This document shows, piece by piece, positions 58,221 through 64,000 of a stretch of DNA of 64,000 nucleotides (positions within the stretch are counted from its first letter, which is position 1; every line of letters begins with the position of its first letter). Origin of the DNA: Flammeovirgaceae bacterium UBA1842 (GTDB taxonomy: Bacteria > Bacteroidota > Bacteroidia > Cytophagales > Cyclobacteriaceae). Both the position numbers and the translations under genes were made by a program. A model generated the notes under the pieces. The model saw only the letters and a program-made list of their open reading frames with translations. It had not been told where the DNA came from and did no database searches. Location: positions 124,001-188,000 of the forward strand of contig DDIU01000015.1 of the NCBI GenBank assembly GCA_002338655.1, in the 5' to 3' direction.

Positions 58221-60016
58221 TTGATTGTTGATTTCACTTCACCACAAGTAAGCATGGCCTCTCCGAAATACGGATTGCGAATCTCCTCTTCGGTGCTTAG
58301 CCAGTTAGCTCCTTTGTTATTATCCGCCATAGGGCAGAACTGCACATAGAGTGTTTTCTCCAATGGGTTGAAAGCTTTGGTCAAATCAATCATCCCTTCA
58401 GACACCTGTTGGAATGCTTTACGCACAGCCTCAATATCTTTCAAATGCTGTACGTGTTGCAAGGCATTTTTCAAATCACTGCTATAGTCCATCCACGCAT
58501 TATGTGATGCTCCGGTAAAAATTGACATATTCACTGCATCCAGTTTTGCTTTCAACTCATTAGCCGCACGCTGAGCCTCAGCTAAATTGTCAGCTACTAG
58601 TGCATCCTTGAAATTCAGGTATTTCTCATAAAGAGGCTTTAATGCATCTTTAGCTTTTTGGTTGATTGAAACAGATTTTACTTCCGCTTTTTTCCCAGGT
58701 GTGGAGGTTGAAGAAGAAGCCGACATCTCCATACCCCCATGATTATGGCCTGTCATGGCCGGGCCACCCTCAGGGTTCATCATGCTCGGTTTCCCTGCCA
58801 GTTGAGCCGCTGCATCAATGCTGAAGGTGCCATTGACTGCTATTTCCTCACCTTCCTCCAGGCCACTCTCCACAATAAAGCTGTCACCTAAACCCGGCCC
58901 AAGCGTTACATCACGCATCATGAAACTTACTCCACTGCCGGAGGTATTTTTCACATAGACTACAGAGCGTTTACCCGTCCACATTACGGCTGTTTTCGGA
59001 ACGATAACATTGTTGGACTTTTTCGGCAATGTAGCTTCTACCGTACCGGATGCAAACATTTCAGGTTTTAGCTGATTGTCTTTGTTGGGCACTTCTACCC
59101 GGGCTTTGGCTACCCGGGTTTTTGGATTAATTACCGGATCTAAAAAGCTTATCTTGCTTTCAAACGTTTGGCCCGGGAGTGATTGAACTGTAAACCGCAC
59201 CTGGTCTCCCTTATTTATCCAGGGCATATCCGACTCATACACATCAAACAGCACCCATACGCGTGATAAATTTGCAATCTCATAAATAGGTTCCCCTCGC
59301 TTGATGTAGTCACCCACATTAACATTTTTGCTCAACACATAGCCTGAAATGTCTGCCGTAATTGGAAATTCATCGGAAGGGGTACCACTTTCTAATATTT
59401 TATCTATCTGACTGTCTGAAAGCTTCCAGTTTTTGAGTTTTGCCCGGGCTGATTTAAATAATTGTGGTTGTGTATCTTTGATTTTTTGCGCTTCAAACAA
59501 TTCCTCCTGAGCAGTAACTAAATCAGGCGAATAGATATAGGCAATTACCTGTCCCCTGCGCACATATTCACCGGTGAAGTTAACATTCAGTCGTTCAATT
59601 CTACCTGGAATGTGACTGGATTGAGAGGAAACAAGCCGCTCATCTTCCTGTACCTTCCCGTTTAATCTAACTGTTTTCACTGGATCCATGGTACCCACAG
59701 TGGCAGTTCTAATATCAGCTAGTTGCATGGCGGTAGGCGACATACTTACTGCCATCGGGTCAAGTACTTCATCCTGATCATCCTCCAAAGGAATGAGGTC
59801 CATGCCACAAATAGGACAGTCTCCGGGTTCACTCTGACGGATCTGTGGGTGCATAGAGCAGGTCCATACGGTCTCTCCGGCTATTTCTGTCGTGTGCTGG
59901 TGCTCATCATCCATTTTACTCTCAGATGATGAACCACCAAAAATCAACCAACCCAGCAATAACCCTATTGCCAGTGTTGACAGTGCTATGATTATTATTT
60001 TTTTATTCGTATTCAT
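58217..60016 (-). CDS. cusB: CusB-type adaptor with heavy-metal-binding and DUF3347 domains
   Basis: 599 residues. N-terminal membrane anchor (IIIIALSTLAIGLLLGWLIF), then a heavy-metal-binding domain (VWTCSMHPQIRQSEPGDCPI, CGMDLIPL), the adaptor core (DITADISGYVLSKNVNVGDY; SHIPGRIERLNVNFTGEYVR), a His/Met linker (AMTGHNHGGMEMSAS), and a C-terminal DUF3347 domain with CPMADNNKGANW and NPYFGEAMLTCG. The domain set is that of Bacteroidota Cu(I)/Ag(I) efflux. TolC is 1 nt upstream. Confidence 0.93.
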   Translation of the reverse strand: MNTNKKIIIIALSTLAIGLLLGWLIFGGSSSESKMDDEHQHTTEIAGETVWTCSMHPQIRQSEPGDCPICGMDLIPLEDDQDEVLDPMAVSMSPTAMQLADIRTATVGTMDPVKTVRLNGKVQEDERLVSSQSSHIPGRIERLNVNFTGEYVRRGQVIAYIYSPDLVTAQEELFEAQKIKDTQPQLFKSARAKLKNWKLSDSQIDKILESGTPSDEFPITADISGYVLSKNVNVGDYIKRGEPIYEIANLSRVWVLFDVYESDMPWINKGDQVRFTVQSLPGQTFESKISFLDPVINPKTRVAKARVEVPNKDNQLKPEMFASGTVEATLPKKSNNVIVPKTAVMWTGKRSVVYVKNTSGSGVSFMMRDVTLGPGLGDSFIVESGLEEGEEIAVNGTFSIDAAAQLAGKPSMMNPEGGPAMTGHNHGGMEMSASSSTSTPGKKAEVKSVSINQKAKDALKPLYEKYLNFKDALVADNLAEAQRAANELKAKLDAVNMSIFTGASHNAWMDYSSDLKNALQHVQHLKDIEAVRKAFQQVSEGMIDLTKAFNPLEKTLYVQFCPMADNNKGANWLSTEEEIRNPYFGEAMLTCGEVKSTIK

Positions 60017-60017
60017 C

Positions 60018-61265
60018 TTAATATGTTTTTGCAGTTAAGTAATTGAGTCTGGCCAGGGCAATTTGATACTGTGTTTCGGCCGTTGCCTTCATCTTTTCAT
60101 ATTTTAGTAACTGTTGCTGCATACGCAGCACTTCTTCAAACTCCTTTCCCGAATTGCCATATGCAGTAAAAAGCAGGTTAAGTGCTTGATTGGATTCCTG
60201 AATTTGTTGAGCATACAGCTCAAGCAACTCTTGCTGTTGTTGAATTTCAAACCAAGCCATTTCGTAGTTTGACGTAAGGGTATTGGCAAAATCCTCTTTT
60301 TGGAGCGCATAGCTTTCCTGCATGAGTTGTGCTTCTTTTACAGCTGCTTTGTATTTGCTTCGGAAAATGGGAATGCTGACAGAAACCATCGGCATCAAGG
60401 CATTTTTACCATTGTCCTGTGGAGCTGCCATATCTGAAGCCAGATCCGTACGTTCTCCGACCATTACATAATCCAGTCCTACCCCAAACTTTGGAAGCCC
60501 TTGCTTATAGGCTACCTCCTCACTTGCCTCACTGGAGGCTATTTTTAAGTCCAATTCTTCCAACATAGGGTTGTTCGTAAGCAAAGAGTCCTTTCTAAAA
60601 TTATCAGGCAAGGCTTGAGCAACGAGAGAGTCCTCTACAATTACCAATGCGTCTTCCTCTCTGTTGAGCAGTTTATTAAACCGGGTCAGCAGAGGCGCTT
60701 CCTTATCGTTCAGAATGGAAAGGTTGGTTGTGGCATCTTTCAACATAATATCAACACGCAAGAAGTCAACCATAGTACCGGCTCCATTTTCAAACTTCTT
60801 ATTGGCAATGGTTTTATAAGACTCCAGTATTTCAATATTCTCCCGCTCAATCTCTTTCCATTGATTGAGCTCATAAAGCGGATAGTATGCTGCTGCGACC
60901 TGATAATACAAGCGGTTCCTGGCATCCAGAAAAGACTGGTATTTAGCTTCAGCCATCAAAGCCGCAGCATCACCCTGTGCTTTCAAGGTACCAAACCAGG
61001 GAAACATCTGTGTTAAAGAAAATCTGGCCCGTTGCGGTCCCACCCTCGTTTCCACCGGTGAAATGAAATAGCCAAAAGAGAAATTAGGATCCGGCAAAGT
61101 ATTTACCTGTTCCACTTTCTGAATAGCTGCTTCAAATTCCTTGTATTTCGCCTGTAGACCAGGATTGTTCTCAGCCGCTATTTTAAAATAGTCGTCAAGG
61201 GTCTGGGCAAAGCCTATTCCACCCCCAAGAAATATAATAATTATGATATTGATAAATACTTTCAT
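60018..61265 (-). CDS. TolC-family outer-membrane channel (CusC role)
   Basis: 415 residues with signal peptide (INIIIIIFLGGGIGFAQ) and OEP helices in two repeats (DYFKIAAENNPGLQAKYKEF; SIPIFRSKYKAAVKEAQLMQ; LYAQQIQESNQALNLLFTAY). It overlaps CusA by 4 bp (ATGA) and is 1 nt from CusB. It completes the tripartite Cu/Ag pump. Confidence 0.92.
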   Translation of the reverse strand: MKVFINIIIIIFLGGGIGFAQTLDDYFKIAAENNPGLQAKYKEFEAAIQKVEQVNTLPDPNFSFGYFISPVETRVGPQRARFSLTQMFPWFGTLKAQGDAAALMAEAKYQSFLDARNRLYYQVAAAYYPLYELNQWKEIERENIEILESYKTIANKKFENGAGTMVDFLRVDIMLKDATTNLSILNDKEAPLLTRFNKLLNREEDALVIVEDSLVAQALPDNFRKDSLLTNNPMLEELDLKIASSEASEEVAYKQGLPKFGVGLDYVMVGERTDLASDMAAPQDNGKNALMPMVSVSIPIFRSKYKAAVKEAQLMQESYALQKEDFANTLTSNYEMAWFEIQQQQELLELYAQQIQESNQALNLLFTAYGNSGKEFEEVLRMQQQLLKYEKMKATAETQYQIALARLNYLTAKTY

Positions 61266-64000
61266 GATAGTGTCTTTTTGAATCTTCTTTCTTCTCTCAT
61301 GCTGTAGAGGACTGGAACAATAAAAATGCTCACCAATGCAAATGCCATCCCTCCAAATGATGGTATGGCCATTGGTATCATAATATCTGCACCACGTCCG
61401 GTGGATGTAAGTACAGGTAGCAAGGCAATCATGGTGGTAGAAACAGTCATCAGGGCCGGCCTGATTCTTCGGAGTCCGGCTTCCACAACGGCTTCCCTTA
61501 CTTTCTTCAAATTATCAGGACGGTTTCTTTCAAAACTCTGATCCAGATAAGTGGCAATAAGTACTCCGTCATCCGTAGCGATGCCAAATAGTGCAATAAA
61601 TCCAACCCAAACCGCCACACTTAAATTGATGGTATGCATCTGAAAAAGGTCCCGCATATTAGTACCGAATATGGAAAAGTTGACAAACCAGTCCTGGCCG
61701 TACAACCAAAGCATGATAAATCCACCGCTGAAGGCCATGGCTATACCGGTAAATACCATTAGGGATGTAGAAACTGATTTAAACTGGAAATAGAGTATCA
61801 GAAAGACAATCCCTAGTACCAATGGAACGATAATAGAAAGCCTCTTTTCAGCCCTTACCTGGTTTTCATAACTGCCGGAAAACTTGTAGCTGATCCCGGC
61901 AGGTACAATTAAGTCCCCTTCATCTATCTTGGACTGAATAGCCGCTTGTGCATCATTGACTACCCCAACTTCAGAGTATCCCTCCCTTTTATCAAACAGT
62001 ACATAGCCTACCAAAAAGGTTTCCTCACTTTTGATTGCTTGTGGCCCTCTCACATACTCAAAGTCTACTACTTGGCTGATCGGTATTTGTGCACCTGTAG
62101 GTGTAGGCAGTAGTATTTTACCCAATGACTCAGGGTCGTCCCGAAGCTCACGCGGGTAGCGAACCCTTACTGGAAAGCGCTCACGGCCTTCAACTGTAGA
62201 AGTTATTTTCATACCTCCAATGGCCGTTTCAATAGTTTGTTGAACGTCTTCTACATTCAATCCATAGCGCGAAATTTCATCACGGTTAATATTCAAATGA
62301 AGGTAGGGTTTACCTACAATCCGGTCGGCAAATACGGCTTCTGCTTTTACAGAAGGAACATTCTTAAGTACTTCCTCCAGTTGCAACCCGAAATCCTCAA
62401 TGGTTTTCAGGTCAGGGCCATACACTTTGATACCCATGGGGGCTCGCATACCTGTTTGGAGCATCACCAACCTGGTTTCAATTGGCTGTAGCTTCGGAGC
62501 TGAAGTAACCCCTGGTATTTTGGTTACCTTCACTATTTCATTCCAAATATCATCAGGGGATTCTATTTGAGGCCGCCAATTGCGAAAATAATCTCCATTA
62601 TCATCCGGTATAAGTTCCTCTACAGTAATTCCCCGGTTAATAGCCTCTTCATTAGAAAGACTATCACCGCTACTGAGTATAAACCGATCTTCTTTATCAA
62701 CTTTAAACCTTACCCGGTGCCCTTTTTCATTGAGCATGTACTCCGGTTTGTAGTTGATGATATTTTCATACATAGAAATAGGTGCCGGATCCAAAGCAGA
62801 TTCCACTCTCCCTAATTTTCCCACGGTGAGGTCTACTTCCGGAATATTGGTCAGCAACATATCCAATTGGCCTACTACCTTGCGGTTGTATTCAATACCG
62901 GAATGAGGCATAGAAGTTGGCATAAGCAGGAAACTTCCTTCGTCCAAAGAAGGCATAAATTCCTTTCCTACACCTGGGAAGGTATGGGTCAAGCCAGACC
63001 ATAATGAAGTCGTCCTAATATCCCAGCCGAGGTTATCAAACGCTTTAGGTATAAATCCAAAGACAGTATTAAAACCCAACCAAACATTAGCGCCAAGCAA
63101 AATCAGGAAAGTAGGTATTAGTAAAAACTTGATTTTATTGTCCAGACACCATTTTAATATAGATTTGTAGTAATATTCTAAAAGCGTAAACGAACCCAGA
63201 ATAAGTCCTACCAACAGTGCTACAAAGATTACATTAAGCAGCAAACTTTTGCCAGCACCCAAGGGAAGCCAGTATTTGGCCAGCAGCCAGGTGATCCCCA
63301 ATACTACAATGATGAGATCAGCCCTTTGAATAAGTTTTACATACCATTTACCTGAGTCTTTATGATCATTTGGGTACCGTTTTTTCAGTATTCCAACAAG
63401 GCCGTAAAGTGCCAGCGTAACACCCGCCCAATAGTAGCCGGGAATCAATGCTAATAGTCCAACTACCATCAATGCGATATTTACCCACCTTGAAACTGTT
63501 TTATTTTTGATCCTTGCTCCAAAGAACCAATGCGCAAGTGTTGGTAAAATGATCAATGAGACAATTAATGCGGCTATCAAAGCGAAGGTTTTGGTAAAGG
63601 CCAGCGGCCCAAATAACTTACCTTCTGCTGCCTGCATGGTAAACACCGGGATAAAACTCACAATAGTAGTTGAAACTGCCGTAAGAATAGCGGTGGCTAC
63701 TTCCGCAGAACCATTATATATAGTCTCTATAAGTTTTTGGCCGGGAGGAGCCTCATCCATATGTTTGATGATGTTTTCGGAAAGTATAATTCCCAAATCT
63801 ACCATGGTACCAATAGCGATAGCGATACCAGACAAGGCTACAATGTTGGCATCTACTCCAAAATACCGCATAGCAATAAAGACCATGAGCACTGCAATGG
63901 GCAGAATACTTGAAATAAGAAATGAAGCCCGCAGATTGTATACCATTACGATAACCACAAGAATGGAGATCAGGATTTCTAGTGAAAGGGCTTCTTCCAA
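61262..64000 (-). CDS. cusA: CusA-type Cu(I)/Ag(I) RND pump, N-terminus beyond window
   Basis: 912 residues in the window; the start lies beyond 64000. TM4 region GIAIAIGTMVDLGIILSENI matches the monovalent CusA type, unlike the DFGIIIDG motif of the fusion pump at 4474-8886. Further RND parts: VGKEFMPSLDEGSFLLMPTS, AVWVGFIALFGIATDDGVL and RRIRPALMTVSTTMIALLPV. Between TM4 and the porter half there is an extra multi-helix segment (VSRWVNIALMVVGLLALIPG; LIIVVLGITWLLAKYWLPLG) typical of long Bacteroidota CusA. Confidence 0.94.
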   Translation of the reverse strand: MEEALSLEILISILVVIVMVYNLRASFLISSILPIAVLMVFIAMRYFGVDANIVALSGIAIAIGTMVDLGIILSENIIKHMDEAPPGQKLIETIYNGSAEVATAILTAVSTTIVSFIPVFTMQAAEGKLFGPLAFTKTFALIAALIVSLIILPTLAHWFFGARIKNKTVSRWVNIALMVVGLLALIPGYYWAGVTLALYGLVGILKKRYPNDHKDSGKWYVKLIQRADLIIVVLGITWLLAKYWLPLGAGKSLLLNVIFVALLVGLILGSFTLLEYYYKSILKWCLDNKIKFLLIPTFLILLGANVWLGFNTVFGFIPKAFDNLGWDIRTTSLWSGLTHTFPGVGKEFMPSLDEGSFLLMPTSMPHSGIEYNRKVVGQLDMLLTNIPEVDLTVGKLGRVESALDPAPISMYENIINYKPEYMLNEKGHRVRFKVDKEDRFILSSGDSLSNEEAINRGITVEELIPDDNGDYFRNWRPQIESPDDIWNEIVKVTKIPGVTSAPKLQPIETRLVMLQTGMRAPMGIKVYGPDLKTIEDFGLQLEEVLKNVPSVKAEAVFADRIVGKPYLHLNINRDEISRYGLNVEDVQQTIETAIGGMKITSTVEGRERFPVRVRYPRELRDDPESLGKILLPTPTGAQIPISQVVDFEYVRGPQAIKSEETFLVGYVLFDKREGYSEVGVVNDAQAAIQSKIDEGDLIVPAGISYKFSGSYENQVRAEKRLSIIVPLVLGIVFLILYFQFKSVSTSLMVFTGIAMAFSGGFIMLWLYGQDWFVNFSIFGTNMRDLFQMHTINLSVAVWVGFIALFGIATDDGVLIATYLDQSFERNRPDNLKKVREAVVEAGLRRIRPALMTVSTTMIALLPVLTSTGRGADIMIPMAIPSFGGMAFALVSIFIVPVLYSMREERRFKKTLS

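Noticed and set aside
1..64000. Insertion sequences, integrases, CRISPR arrays, tRNAs or conjugation genes
   Set aside because: No transposase, integrase or relaxase-like protein, no regularly spaced repeats and no tRNA cloverleaf were recognised by reading; mobility of the island is not supported within this window.

Overview
The window is a 64 kb stretch of low-to-moderate GC DNA from a member of the Bacteroidota, probably the Cytophagia/Cytophagales side. Reasons: candidate promoter -7 boxes of the TAnnTTTG type, start codons mostly without a strong Shine-Dalgarno sequence, outer-membrane proteins ending in Phe, and families typical of the phylum (DUF6660-like protein, RND pump fused to TolC, AraC regulators with an N-terminal CxxC metal-binding domain, SHOCT and DUF302 proteins). 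Nearly every gene is on the minus strand; only the DtxR-type regulator at 12555-13214 is on the plus strand. I see no tRNA, rRNA, CRISPR, integrase, transposase or conjugation gene. The content is that of a metal (mainly copper) and stress-tolerance island.

Layout. 1-3000: start of a heavy-metal ATPase, Fur-type regulator, YceI-like protein, membrane AlbA_2 protein, SHOCT protein, zinc-ribbon protein, P-II-like protein. 3.1-9.5 kb: a CzcA-type RND system (adaptor, RND-TolC fusion, DUF6660-like protein). 9.6-13.2 kb: porin, Rieske protein and di-haem protein facing a DtxR regulator, with two inverted repeats between them. 13.2-16.4 kb: CopZ-like chaperone, CopA copper ATPase, metal-sensing AraC regulator. 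16.5-18.6 kb: orphan HsdR_N-type nuclease and a decayed membrane-protein gene. 18.6-20.7 kb: DUF2911 lipoprotein and class I aldolase. 20.8-30.2 kb: an eight-gene operon (MFS, CopB-type ATPase, PPK2, secreted protein, PRPP synthetase, AMP/thymidine phosphorylase, beta-CASP RNase, ATP-cone nuclease). 30.4-38.5 kb: an operon from a universal stress protein through Met-rich, DUF2933, DUF5676, lycopene-cyclase-like, NDH-2, NhaA, K+ channel and archaeal-type GAPDH genes to a truncated dicarboxylate symporter. 38.6-43.5 kb: P-II/SHOCT, YHS, DUF302, YceI-like, AraC fusion, His-rich and DUF2231 proteins. 43.5-57.5 kb: channel, permease, two multicopper oxidases, APC permease, Met-rich proteins, DUF302/DUF305 proteins, a third AraC regulator, PepSY protein. 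57.5-64 kb: a CusCBA copper/silver efflux system, with cusA running off the window end.

How it may work together. Three AraC-type regulators with a VCPRC motif probably sense Cu/Ag or a related metal. Five near-identical 27-28 bp motifs lie 58-94 nt upstream of start codons; in four of them a TAnnTTT[GA] -7 box follows after 25-26 nt. This looks like one activator regulon covering the ATP-cone/nucleotide/CopB operon, SHOCT/P-II, the YceI-like/DUF302/YHS operon, the DUF2231 gene and the multicopper-oxidase/outer-membrane fusion. A second shared element (GAATTCCATGTGRCC plus a leader ending in ACATACACATG) precedes a P-II-like gene, the class I aldolase and the universal stress protein; its two conserved halves can base-pair over the start codon.

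Most notable: the two shared regulatory elements, a DUF302 gene split at an in-phase dnaX-like slippery site, the operon joining an ATP-cone PD-(D/E)XK nuclease to RNA/nucleotide/polyphosphate enzymes and a copper ATPase, and an AraC regulator fused to a domain that also occurs as a separate small gene 1.6 kb away.
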